Source: CATOSP01 sp965237775 (GTDB lineage: Bacteria > Chloroflexota > Dehalococcoidia > Lucifugimonadales > UBA3495). Taken from it: a stretch of 64,000 nucleotides of DNA. The translations under genes and the position numbers were made by a program. The stretch covers positions 1,674,001 through 1,738,000 of the forward strand of contig OZ250155.1 of the NCBI GenBank assembly GCA_965237775.1. Direction: 5' to 3'. The notes beneath the pieces were generated by a model. The model saw only the letters and a list, made by a program, of their open reading frames with translations. It was not told the DNA's origin and searched no databases. Numbering within the stretch: position 1 is the stretch's first letter; the number at the start of each line of letters is the position of its first letter. This document shows positions 1 through 8,345 of this stretch, in pieces.

Positions 1-1
1 G

Positions 2-1657
2 GGCAGCGTCGAGCTTACCTGGGGCATATTGATCGATCCGGTGACCGTGGTGATGCTGGGCCTGGTGACCTTCGTCGCGCTGATGGTGCAGATTTACTCT
101 ATCGGGTACATGCGCGGCGATCCGCGGTTCGGTTGGTACTTTGCCGTCCACGCCCTGTTTGCGGCGTCCATGTTGACCCTGATTTTGGCCGACAATTTCC
201 TGCTCCTCTATGTAGCCTGGGAGCTGGTGGGGGCTTGTTCCTACCTGCTGATCGGGTTCTGGCACGAGCGGCCCGCCGCAAGGGAAGCGGCCAAGAAAGC
301 CTTCGTCGTGACGCGAATAGGCGACGTCGGTATGTTGGTGGGAATCCTGCTGATATGGCGCGAAGTCGGCAGCTTTGAGATGTCGGCTGCGTTCGAGGCG
401 GTCCGCAGCGGGGCAATGGGTGAGGGCGTGACGACCGCGGCCGCGCTCCTGCTGTTCCTGGGAGCGATGGGCAAGTCCGCCCAGTTCCCTTTCCATGTCT
501 GGCTGCCAGACGCGATGGAGGGTCCCACGCCGGTCAGCGCCCTGATCCACGCCGCTACTATGGTGGTGGCCGGGGTCTACCTGGTGGCGAGGGCTTACCC
601 AATATTCGAGGCGTCCGGTTCGGCCCTGTTGGTCGTTGCCATCATCGGGCTGGTCACCGCTCTAATGTCTTCCACCATCGCGCTGGTGTCTACGGACCTC
701 AAACGGATACTGGCCTATTCGACCATCAGTCATCTGGGCCTGATGATGTTGTCCCTGGGGGCGTTTGGTTATACCGCCGCGATTTTCCATCTGCTGGCCC
801 ACGGATTCGCCAAGGCCCTGCTTTTCCTTGGCGCGGGCAGCGTTCTGCACAGCACGGAAGAGCAGGACATACGCAACATGGGCGGGCTGAGAAAGGTCAT
901 GCCCTTGACCGCGCTGGTCTTTTCGGTCGGCGCTCTCTCACTTGGCGGGATACCGATATTGGCCGGTTTCTGGAGCAAGGATGAGATCCTGTTGGCCGTG
1001 AGCCACAACCGGATGCCGGTATTCATCGCGCTGACCCTTTTCACTGCGTTCCTGAGCGCGTTGTACATGGCGCGGGCAATGTTCGTTCCGTTCTTCGGGA
1101 CGCTGCGGCGGGAGCAGGAACACGTCCATGATGCCCCGGCAACGATGGCCGTACCAATGTCCCTGCTTGCGGTCTTGGCGGTGGGGTTTGGATTCCTGGC
1201 CATCAACTGGCCCGGCGAATACATAGGTTTCGGCGGGTTCGTGTTCGACCACAAGCCCCACGGGTTCGAGTTCGAGATATGGCTGGGAGCGCTGTCGATA
1301 CTGCTGGCCGTGGGAGCGTTCCTGTTGGCCTATTTATTCTATTTCCGGCGGGCGTTCTCACTGGATGGGATACGGAATTCCCTGTCCGGGCTGGTCCGGG
1401 TGGTAGAGAACAAGTACTACTTCGACGAGGTCTACCAATGGACCATAGACCGGGTCGTATTGGTGTTTTCCAACTTCATCGGCCTATTCGACCGGATAGT
1501 GATCAACGACGTGGCGGTCAACGGGCCCGCCAACGCAGTACACCGCCTGGGGGTCGCGATGCGAGTGCATGTCACCGGGCACGTGTACAGCTATGCCATG
1601 GGTATGGTTGTAGGCACGGTGGCCTTGGCCCTATTTTGGTGGCTGATTTCCGCATAG
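2..1657 (+). CDS. nuoL: NADH-quinone oxidoreductase subunit L (5' end outside window)
   Basis: Antiporter-like membrane subunit of respiratory complex I, which couples NADH oxidation to proton or sodium pumping. The frame is open from base 2 with no start codon; 551 residues are visible, so roughly the first 80-100 of a usual NuoL are missing. Seen: the motif IYSIGYM near the visible N-terminus, the proton-channel stretch with GKSAQFPFHVWLPDAMEGPT, HAATMVVAGVYL, and STDLKRILAYSTISHLG, plus many membrane helices and the long C-terminal helix region typical of NuoL. It is followed 67 bases later by nuoM and then nuoN, the usual complex I order. The TTG at 29 is only an apparent start. Identification is secure. 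Confidence 0.96.
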   Translation, partial: GSVELTWGILIDPVTVVMLGLVTFVALMVQIYSIGYMRGDPRFGWYFAVHALFAASMLTLILADNFLLLYVAWELVGACSYLLIGFWHERPAAREAAKKAFVVTRIGDVGMLVGILLIWREVGSFEMSAAFEAVRSGAMGEGVTTAAALLLFLGAMGKSAQFPFHVWLPDAMEGPTPVSALIHAATMVVAGVYLVARAYPIFEASGSALLVVAIIGLVTALMSSTIALVSTDLKRILAYSTISHLGLMMLSLGAFGYTAAIFHLLAHGFAKALLFLGAGSVLHSTEEQDIRNMGGLRKVMPLTALVFSVGALSLGGIPILAGFWSKDEILLAVSHNRMPVFIALTLFTAFLSALYMARAMFVPFFGTLRREQEHVHDAPATMAVPMSLLAVLAVGFGFLAINWPGEYIGFGGFVFDHKPHGFEFEIWLGALSILLAVGAFLLAYLFYFRRAFSLDGIRNSLSGLVRVVENKYYFDEVYQWTIDRVVLVFSNFIGLFDRIVINDVAVNGPANAVHRLGVAMRVHVTGHVYSYAMGMVVGTVALALFWWLISA

Positions 1658-1724
1658 GACATGTCCATTTGGATTTAGCCGGTTTACATAAGCGAAGCGC
1701 CGCTAGGACGCGGGTCGACATGCC

Positions 1725-3245
1725 ATGAACATGTTTGAAGGATTCGACCGGGCCCTGTTGCTCTTGCTGATAGTCGTGCCTCTTTCGGGCGCGCTGTTGA
1801 CCATGATGATGCCGGGCAACCGGCCGAAGGACGTCTGGTACTTCGCGGTGGTCGTCGCTGCCGTGTCGTTCGTGCTGTCGGTCGTGACATTCTTGCGTTA
1901 CGACTATGGGGCGGGCGGGTTCCAACTCTCGCAGAGCTTCAACTGGCTGGAGTCGCCGGTCCACATCACTTTGGCTCTTGGCGTAGACGGTATCGCGGCG
2001 CCGCTGATACTGCTGAACGGGATCATTCTGCTGGGCGGCGTCCTCATATCCCAGAATATCCAGTACCGGACGCGGGACTTCTTCGTCCTATTGCTGGCTT
2101 TGGGGGCGGGGGTCTACGGCACTTTCCTCGTGCGCGACCTCTTCTTCCTGTTCTTCTTCTACGAACTTGCCGTGCTGCCCATGTACCTGCTCATCGGAGT
2201 ATGGGGCAGTTCCACCGACTTCGGCACCTTCCTACGCACCAAGGAATACGGAGCGATGAAGCTGTTCTTGTACCTGGTGGCTGGGAGCGTGCTGGTGTGG
2301 GTGGCCATCCTGGCGATGTACGTTGAGGGAGCGGGCCTCGGCTTCCCCACCTTCTCGCTAGAACGCATGGGAGACCTGGCGGCCAGCGGCCAATACAGCC
2401 GGGAATTTCAGATATGGGTCTTCCCCATGTTCATGGTGGGGTTCGGAGTGCTGGCGGGCCTCTGGCCTTTCCACACCTGGTCTCCCGACGGCCACGTGGC
2501 TGCCCCCACCGCCGTCAGTATGCTCCACGCCGGTGTGCTGATGAAACTGGGCGCCTACGGTATCATCCGCGTGGGCATGGTGCTGCTGCCCGAAGGGGCG
2601 GAAGTCTGGATGCCCGTCTTGATAACCCTGGGTACGGTCAACGTCCTCTACGGGGCTGTCTCCGCCATGTCGCAGACCGACCTTAAGTACGTCATCGGCT
2701 ACTCCAGCGTCAGCCACATGGGATACGTTCTCATGGGCATCGCAACCCTGGACCGGATCGGCGTGGCGGGAGCGGTGCTGCAGATGTTTTCCCATGGGAT
2801 CATGACGGCCCTGATGTTCCTTTTGGTGGGAGCCGTATACGACCGGACCCACACCAGGGACACCAACATCCTGAGCGGACTCTTCAACCGGATGGGCGTG
2901 ACCAGCTACTTCTTTGCGATAGCGGGGTTGGCTTCCCTGGGGCTCCCAGGGCTAAGTGGGTTCATCGCCGAGTTCATGGTGTTTACCGGGGCGTTCAGGA
3001 CTTACCTGCCTCTGGCGGTGCTTGCGGTGATTGGAGCGGCGCTTACGGCGGTCTATATCTTGCGCTTATTGGCCAAGACCTTCTTCGGGGAGTTGGACCC
3101 GAAATGGGATGACCTGACCGATGCGAGCCCCATGGAAAAGGTGGTCGGCGGGGCGTTTGTCGTGGTGCTCATATTCGTGGGGGTCTGGCCCGATCCGATG
3201 ATGCGGGTCATCAACGTGGGCGTGAACTCTCTTCCTGGACTCTAG
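1725..3245 (+). CDS. nuoM: NADH-quinone oxidoreductase subunit M
   Basis: Second antiporter-like subunit of complex I, 506 residues, about the normal NuoM length, in the cytoplasmic membrane. Seen: FFFYELAVLPMYLLIG (conserved glutamate of helix TM5), WPFHTWSPDGHVAAPTAVSM with the conserved lysine region, MSQTDLKYVIGYSSVSHMG and a helical repeat pattern of about 14 segments. The start ATG at 1725 lies behind a weak GGAC-type ribosome site. It sits between nuoL and nuoN and is almost certainly co-transcribed with them. No unusual residues noticed. Confidence 0.96.
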   Translation: MNMFEGFDRALLLLLIVVPLSGALLTMMMPGNRPKDVWYFAVVVAAVSFVLSVVTFLRYDYGAGGFQLSQSFNWLESPVHITLALGVDGIAAPLILLNGIILLGGVLISQNIQYRTRDFFVLLLALGAGVYGTFLVRDLFFLFFFYELAVLPMYLLIGVWGSSTDFGTFLRTKEYGAMKLFLYLVAGSVLVWVAILAMYVEGAGLGFPTFSLERMGDLAASGQYSREFQIWVFPMFMVGFGVLAGLWPFHTWSPDGHVAAPTAVSMLHAGVLMKLGAYGIIRVGMVLLPEGAEVWMPVLITLGTVNVLYGAVSAMSQTDLKYVIGYSSVSHMGYVLMGIATLDRIGVAGAVLQMFSHGIMTALMFLLVGAVYDRTHTRDTNILSGLFNRMGVTSYFFAIAGLASLGLPGLSGFIAEFMVFTGAFRTYLPLAVLAVIGAALTAVYILRLLAKTFFGELDPKWDDLTDASPMEKVVGGAFVVVLIFVGVWPDPMMRVINVGVNSLPGL

Positions 3246-3276
3246 GCAGACCAAGGATGACCGAGATTAAAAAGTC

Positions 3277-4824
3277 ATGGAACTGACCGCAAACCTATAC
3301 CTGCTGACTCCGGAGTTCGCCCTGGCGGGGCTAGCTCTATTGGTGTTGGCGGTCGACCTGGTCACGCCGGACAACCGGAAGGCCCTGTTGGCCTGGTTGT
3401 CCGTGCTCGGCTTGGCCGGTCTGATCGCCCTGTCGGTGTTCATGCTTTGGCAGGAAAGCGAGACCCTGTACGGGGGTCTGCTGGCTGTGGACGCCTTCTC
3501 CCTTTTCTTCAAGGTCTTCTTCATGGGGCTTGGGATATTCATAATCCTAAGCTCGATCGAGTATGTGGGGAAGTTCCTGACCCACCCCGGAGAGTTCTAC
3601 GGACTGCTGCTCTTCTCCGTCCTGGGCATGAACGTAATGGCCATGTCCCGTGAGTTGCTGACGGCTTACATTTCCCTGGAGTTATTGAGTTTCAGCCTCT
3701 ACGTACTGACGGCATACGCCCGGAATAACGCCCGGTCCAACGAGGCGGGGCTGAAATACATCATTATTGGAGCTTTCTCTTCGGCGATTTTGCTCTACGG
3801 CGTCAGCATGGTCTACAGCTCTCTCGGCGTGACCCAGTTCGCGGCTATAGCGGAGCAACTGACCCTCGGAAGCGGGGTTAGTCCGGCTTTGTGGGTCGGG
3901 TTGGCGTTGGTGCTGGTGGGCCTCGGCTTCAAACTGGCCGCCGTGCCGTTCCACATGTGGGCTCCGGACGTCTACGAGGGCGCGCCCCTGCCCGTGACCG
4001 CCTATCTCGCCATCGGGTCCAAGGCCGCCGCGTTCGCCCTGGTGCTGCGGTTCTTCGCCGAGGGGCTCATGCCCGCCGTGGACCAGTGGCGCATTGTGTT
4101 GGCGGTCCTCTCCGCCATGACTATGCTGACGGGAAACCTGGTCGCCCTGGCCCAGCGAAACATCAAGCGGCTGATGGCCTACTCCAGCATTGGGCATGTC
4201 GGGTTCATACTCGCCGGAGTCGCGGCGCTGTCCCAGGACTCCACGCTTCCGGCCAACGGGGTGATGCTCTACGTAGTGGGCTACTCCGTGACCAACATGC
4301 TAGTGTTTGCCGGACTGATCTCTTTCTTCAATATGACCGAGGGTGAACAGATAACCGACTTCGCGGGACTGGCGGACCGTCAGCCATTTTTAGCGGCGGC
4401 AATCGCCATTGGGCTCTTCTCACTGGGGGGGCTGCCGATATTTGCCGGGTTCACGGTCAAGTTCTACCTGTTTACGGCGGTTGCCAACAGCGGAATGCTG
4501 TGGCTTGCGGGCTTGGCGATCTTCACCAGTTTGATATCCCTGTATTACTATTTGCAGGTCATCCGGCAGATGTACATCCACCTCGCTCCGGGTCTGCTCG
4601 GCGCTGACAGCCCTGGCGCCGAAGGCGAGGAACATGAAGAACACGGGAGCGTGACCCACTCGCCGCCACCGCCGCTGCCCCCTGAATTGGCCCTATCACC
4701 GTCGAGATTGATGGTAGCGGTCGTCTTGGTCAGCCTTATCGGAGTCTTCGTACTGGGTGTCTACCCGGCTCCCTTGCTGGAGGCCATCGACGCAGCCAGC
4801 GAGGCAATCATGTTGGGTCCTTAG
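3277..4824 (+). CDS. nuoN: NADH-quinone oxidoreductase subunit N
   Basis: Third antiporter-like subunit of complex I, 515 residues, membrane embedded. Seen: YISLELLSFSLYVL with the conserved glutamate, FKLAAVPFHMWAPDVYEGAP, and AQRNIKRLMAYSSIGHVG, all diagnostic of NuoN. A proline- and glutamate-rich loop (about residues 448-472, with HEEHGS and SPPPPLPPE) before the last helix is longer than in many homologues and probably lies outside the membrane. It begins 31 bases after nuoM and is the last complex I gene here; the next gene is unrelated. Secure. Confidence 0.96.
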   Translation: MELTANLYLLTPEFALAGLALLVLAVDLVTPDNRKALLAWLSVLGLAGLIALSVFMLWQESETLYGGLLAVDAFSLFFKVFFMGLGIFIILSSIEYVGKFLTHPGEFYGLLLFSVLGMNVMAMSRELLTAYISLELLSFSLYVLTAYARNNARSNEAGLKYIIIGAFSSAILLYGVSMVYSSLGVTQFAAIAEQLTLGSGVSPALWVGLALVLVGLGFKLAAVPFHMWAPDVYEGAPLPVTAYLAIGSKAAAFALVLRFFAEGLMPAVDQWRIVLAVLSAMTMLTGNLVALAQRNIKRLMAYSSIGHVGFILAGVAALSQDSTLPANGVMLYVVGYSVTNMLVFAGLISFFNMTEGEQITDFAGLADRQPFLAAAIAIGLFSLGGLPIFAGFTVKFYLFTAVANSGMLWLAGLAIFTSLISLYYYLQVIRQMYIHLAPGLLGADSPGAEGEEHEEHGSVTHSPPPPLPPELALSPSRLMVAVVLVSLIGVFVLGVYPAPLLEAIDAASEAIMLGP

Positions 4825-4881
4825 CATGGTCCCTTTCCGCCAGTACGACACCAAATATGCCGGAGGGTCGATAAAACTTAT

Positions 4882-5382
4882 ATGGCCGGGGAAATGATAA
4901 TCTCGGTTATCGGAAGCAGCCAACCCAAGTCTGACGAACACCTGCAACTGGCCGAAGAAGTTGGGAGAGAGCTGGCCAAACGCGGCATAACCATGGTCTG
5001 CGGCGGTCTTACCGGAGTCATGGAAGCGGCTTGCCGGGGGGCGAAGTCGGCCGGCGGAACCACTATCGGCATACTGCCCGGGCTCTCCCCCAAAGACGCG
5101 AACCCCTACGTGGACATTCCCATCATCACCAGCATGGGATATTCGAGGAACGTAGTGGTCGTTTGCACCGGTAGGGCGGTGATCGCCGTGGGAGGAGCCT
5201 ATGGGACTCTTTCGGAGATCGGGCACGCCCTGGGGTTCGACATACCGGTTGTAGGTCTCAAGACGTGGCCGCTCAGTTTGACCGGCGAGGGTCAGCCGCT
5301 TGAGAAGATGGTTCTCGCCTCAGACCCGGTGGACGCGGTGGACAAGGCCCTGGCCGCAGCGCTTGCGCGAGAGGATGAGTAG
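4882..5382 (+). CDS. LOG-like (TIGR00725/SLOG family) protein
   Basis: A 166-residue Rossmann-like protein of the LOG/lysine-decarboxylase-like superfamily. Seen: IISVIGSS at the N-terminus, GGLTGVMEAACRGAKSAGG around residues 39-57, GILPG, and GGAYGTLSEIGHAL around residues 99-112. Family knowledge: LOG enzymes release free bases from nucleoside monophosphates using a PGGxGTxxE motif. Here it reads GGAYGTLSE, so the terminal glutamate is kept but the first proline is not. It could bind a nucleotide or nucleotide-sugar; the substrate is unknown. It follows nuoN by 57 bases and precedes enolase by 12, so it may belong to the eno transcript. Start ATG follows a poor Shine-Dalgarno. Confidence 0.75.
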   Translation: MAGEMIISVIGSSQPKSDEHLQLAEEVGRELAKRGITMVCGGLTGVMEAACRGAKSAGGTTIGILPGLSPKDANPYVDIPIITSMGYSRNVVVVCTGRAVIAVGGAYGTLSEIGHALGFDIPVVGLKTWPLSLTGEGQPLEKMVLASDPVDAVDKALAAALAREDE

Positions 5383-5394
5383 CCGCACCGCAGT

Positions 5395-6717
5395 ATGATC
5401 GCCCCTGATAAAAACATCACCATTGCCTCTGTGCGGGGCCGGGAGCTATTGGACTCCCGGGGCAACCCCACTGTGGAGGCGGAAATCAGGCTCTCGAACG
5501 GTGCGGTAGTCACCGCCGCGGTCCCGTCGGGGGCAAGCACCGGGGCTTATGAAGCCCTGGAAATGCGGGACGGGGACTCCACGCGGTATAGGGGCAACGG
5601 CGTTCGCATCGCGGTCGCCAACGTCGACAGAGTGATTGGGCCCGCACTGGCTGGTATGTCACCACTGGACCAGGCGGCCATCGACTCCCGGTTGCTGGAG
5701 CTTGACGGCACGCCGGACAAGAGCAACCTGGGGGCCAACGCCATCCTGGCGGCCTCTCTCGCCGCGGCCAGAGCGGCAACCCAAGCCTATGGCGGCGGAA
5801 GCGTTTCCATCTGGCGTCACCTTTCGAGCGGTGGCGCGGTGAGCCTGCCGGTCCCGATGTTCAACATCCTCAACGGCGGAAGGCATGCTTCCAACTCCAC
5901 CGACGTCCAAGAGTTCATGGTCGTGCCGGTGGGATCGGCGTCCTTTTCCGACGCGCTGAGGGCCGGGGCCGAGATTTACCATTCCCTTCGGGGCATTCTC
6001 CGGCAGGGCGGGCACAACCTCAACGTCGGCGACGAAGGCGGGTTCGCTCCGACCCTCCCTTCCAACCGGGACGCCCTCGACTTGGTGGTGGCGGCGGTGG
6101 AAGCGGCTGGGTACTCTCCCGGAGAGGACGTGTTCCTCGCCCTGGACGTGGCGGCGTCCGAGCTATTCCAGGATGACTCCGGACTCTACGCGCTGGAGCG
6201 CGAAGGCGTTAGTTTGACCTCTTCTGAGATGGTCGCTTTGTACGACCGTTGGTGCCGGGATTACCCTATCCTCAGCATCGAAGACGGCCTGGACGAGGAC
6301 GATTGGGAAGGCTGGGCGGAGATGCAACGGGTCATCGGCCAATCGGTGCAGTTGGTGGGTGACGATCTACTGGTGACCAACCGAATTCGCATTCAGCGAG
6401 GCATCGATGAGGCCGCGGCCAACGCGGTGCTGCTCAAACCCAACCAGATCGGCACTCTCACCGAGACTCGAGCCGCCCTGGATTTGGCTCGCGGGGCGGG
6501 ATGGGGAGCAATCATGAGCCACCGGTCCGGCGAGACCGAGGACACGACCATCGCCGACCTGTCTGTAGCGTGGGACGTGGGCCAGATCAAGGCGGGGGCT
6601 CCGGCCCGCTCCGACCGGGTGGCCAAGTACAACCGATTATTGCGCATTGAGTCGGAGATTGGAGAACAGGCGAGGTACGCCGGGCGCGGCGCATACGCGC
6701 AACTGAGAGGCCGCTAG
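5395..6717 (+). CDS. eno: Enolase
   Basis: Phosphopyruvate hydratase, converting 2-phosphoglycerate to phosphoenolpyruvate in glycolysis; cytoplasmic. 440 residues, normal length. Seen: GRELLDSRGNPTVE at the N-terminus, GASTGAYEALEMRDGD, the His of NGGRHASNSTDVQEF, the acid loop GDEGGFAP, metal ligands in ALDVAASELF, SIEDGLDEDDWEGW and GDDLLVTN, the catalytic lysine in LLKPNQIGT and the SHRSGETEDT signature near residue 374. All catalytic positions appear present. It starts 12 bases after the LOG-like gene and precedes gap, separated by a 477-base spacer, so two successive glycolytic genes stand together. Confidence 0.97.
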   Translation: MIAPDKNITIASVRGRELLDSRGNPTVEAEIRLSNGAVVTAAVPSGASTGAYEALEMRDGDSTRYRGNGVRIAVANVDRVIGPALAGMSPLDQAAIDSRLLELDGTPDKSNLGANAILAASLAAARAATQAYGGGSVSIWRHLSSGGAVSLPVPMFNILNGGRHASNSTDVQEFMVVPVGSASFSDALRAGAEIYHSLRGILRQGGHNLNVGDEGGFAPTLPSNRDALDLVVAAVEAAGYSPGEDVFLALDVAASELFQDDSGLYALEREGVSLTSSEMVALYDRWCRDYPILSIEDGLDEDDWEGWAEMQRVIGQSVQLVGDDLLVTNRIRIQRGIDEAAANAVLLKPNQIGTLTETRAALDLARGAGWGAIMSHRSGETEDTTIADLSVAWDVGQIKAGAPARSDRVAKYNRLLRIESEIGEQARYAGRGAYAQLRGR

Positions 6718-6767
6718 TCTCCTAATGTAGCTATTCAGACTTGATGTGTCCTTCCTATTTCCAGCCC

Positions 6768-6900
6768 GTCATTCCGGGCTTGACCCGGAATCCAGAAACC
6801 TTTGCAACCAGCAACGGTCACTATCATTGGCGTTTCTGGATTCCGGCCTGCGAAGACCTTTGCGTTACCTTCCGCGACTCCCGCGAAAGCGAGAATCCAG
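6768..6900. repeat. Intergenic inverted-repeat cluster (REP-like)
   Basis: Part of the 477-base spacer between eno and gap. Seen: the 8-base arms ATTCCGGG and CCCGGAAT at 6771-6778 and 6784-6791; a second, overlapping perfect 13-base inverted pair, 6787-6799 with 6832-6844; and a related unit ending in GAATCCAG at 6872-6900. Such GTCATTCC...GGAATCCAG units are dispersed intergenic palindromes in many bacterial genomes. Short reading frames that cross it look like artefacts of the repeat. I see no gene in this spacer. Confidence 0.6.
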
Positions 6901-6929
6901 AGTGTGCCCAGATACGGAGGACGCCCTAA

Positions 6930-6950
6930 CCCTCTCCCGGAGGGAGAGGG
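6930..6950. repeat. Short GC-rich palindrome, dispersed family
   Basis: A perfect 9-base stem, CCCTCTCCC pairing with GGGAGAGGG around a GGA loop, preceded by CCCTAAC. A near copy with one mismatch in the stem stands at 32700-32720 between the E1 alpha and E1 beta genes, so this is a repeated intergenic element rather than a terminator; no T-run follows. Confidence 0.6.
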
Positions 6951-7090
6951 GATTATTCAAATGTCTCACTTCGCGGGAATGACTGGTTGCGGCTCAAGGA
7001 CATCGATTGAGAATCATCATGGAGATGACCGATGTGAGATTCAGCCAATCCGCCTCATCAAATCTGAACAGTTACCCTACTAATTCACGC

Positions 7091-7119
7091 TTTCCAACCC
7101 TTGCATTGCAAGGTATCAT
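7091..7119 (+). promoter_or_regulatory. Predicted gap promoter with operator-like palindrome
   Basis: A -35-like TTTCCA (7091-7096), a 17-base spacer and a -10-like TATCAT (7114-7119). The spacer contains a perfect 15-base palindrome at 7099-7113, CCTTGCA-T-TGCAAGG, ending directly against the -10 box. A palindrome between -35 and -10 is the classic position for a repressor that blocks RNA polymerase. The gap start codon is 75 bases downstream. Box matches are by eye; the palindrome is exact. Confidence 0.45.
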
Positions 7120-7194
7120 ATACGGACAAATCCGGCGGGCTCCCTCGTGTGGGGCCGCCTGCCGCAAGCGCCACCAATATAGTGGAGGTATGGA

Positions 7195-8208
7195 ATGGCA
7201 ACGCGAATCGGGATCAACGGTTTCGGACGAATTGGCCGCCTGGTGCTGCGGGCCACCAAAGCGCTCCATCCGGATAAGTTGGAGGTGGCGGCAGTCAACG
7301 ACCTGACCGACGCCAGGACCAACGCCCATTTGCTCAAGTACGACACCACCTATGGCGGCTACCCCGGTCACGTCGAGACCAACAACGGAGACCTGGTAGT
7401 CGACGGGAACAGCATCCGCGTGTTCTCCGAGCGGGACCCGGCCCAGATCCCCTGGTCCGAAATGGGTGTGGACCTGGTAGTCGAGTCCACCGGCATTTTC
7501 ACCGACGCCGACCAGGCTGGCAAGCACCTGGAAGGCGGAGCCAAGAAGGTGGTCATCTCAGCCCCGGCCCGAGGCGAGGACTTGACCGTGGTGCTCGGAG
7601 TCAACGGACATCTGTACGACGCGGATAAACACAAGATCGTATCCAACGCTTCCTGCACAACCAACTGCTTCGCTCCCATGGTCAAGGTGGTCAACGACGC
7701 CTTCGGCGTGGAGCACGGCGTGATGTCCACCATCCACTCCTACACCAACGACCAGTCGATCCTCGACCAGCGACATTCGGACCTGAGAAGAGCCCGCGCG
7801 GCGGCGGCAAACATCATTCCGACCACCACCGGCGCGGCCAGGGCCGTGGGTCTGGTCCTCCCTGAATTGAACGGCAGGCTTGACGGCGTGGCTTTCCGCG
7901 TCCCGACGGTCACCGGCTCGATCACGGACTTCGTGGCCAACGTTTCCCGGGACGTGACCATCGAGGAGGTCAACAACGCGTTCCAGGCCGCCGCGGAAGG
8001 GGGCCTAAAAGGCATCCTGGAATACTGTGAGGAGCCGCTGGTAAGCTCCGACTTCCAGGGTAACAGCCATAGCTGCATCTACGACGCCCTCTCAACCATC
8101 GTGATGCAGGGCCGCATGGTCAAGGTCATGGGCTGGTACGACAACGAGTGGGGTTATTCATGCCGCACCGCCGACCTGTGCGCTTTGATGAGTGACAAGG
8201 GTATCTAA
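7195..8208 (+). CDS. gap: Glyceraldehyde-3-phosphate dehydrogenase, type I
   Basis: Oxidises glyceraldehyde-3-phosphate to 1,3-bisphosphoglycerate with NAD(P); glycolysis, cytoplasm. 337 residues, full length. Seen: the nucleotide-binding N-terminus RIGINGFGRIGR, the active-site SNASCTTNC with Cys154, the HSYTNDQ and RRARAAAANIIPT stretches, and the C-terminal WYDNEWGYS. A GGAGG ribosome site stands 6 bases before the ATG. It has its own predicted promoter (7091-7119) and a strong terminator (8263-8306), so it is likely a single-gene unit. Cofactor preference cannot be read with confidence. Confidence 0.97.
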   Translation: MATRIGINGFGRIGRLVLRATKALHPDKLEVAAVNDLTDARTNAHLLKYDTTYGGYPGHVETNNGDLVVDGNSIRVFSERDPAQIPWSEMGVDLVVESTGIFTDADQAGKHLEGGAKKVVISAPARGEDLTVVLGVNGHLYDADKHKIVSNASCTTNCFAPMVKVVNDAFGVEHGVMSTIHSYTNDQSILDQRHSDLRRARAAAANIIPTTTGAARAVGLVLPELNGRLDGVAFRVPTVTGSITDFVANVSRDVTIEEVNNAFQAAAEGGLKGILEYCEEPLVSSDFQGNSHSCIYDALSTIVMQGRMVKVMGWYDNEWGYSCRTADLCALMSDKGI

Positions 8209-8262
8209 CTCCCGGACGCCGACCGAATGACTTAATAGGACCAGGTTAAAATCCCGGAAGCT

Positions 8263-8306
8263 GACTCTCCCTCTTCTGAATGGCCAAAGAAGAGGGAGAG
8301 TCTTTT
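8263..8306 (+). terminator. Rho-independent terminator after gap
   Basis: A perfect 15-base stem (8263-8277 with 8288-8302), ten-base loop, then TTTT. It ends 98 bases after the gap stop codon and before the next gene on the same strand. Confidence 0.85.
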
Positions 8307-8345
8307 GTTACACCACATATCTGATCGGATGCCTAATACGCATGT

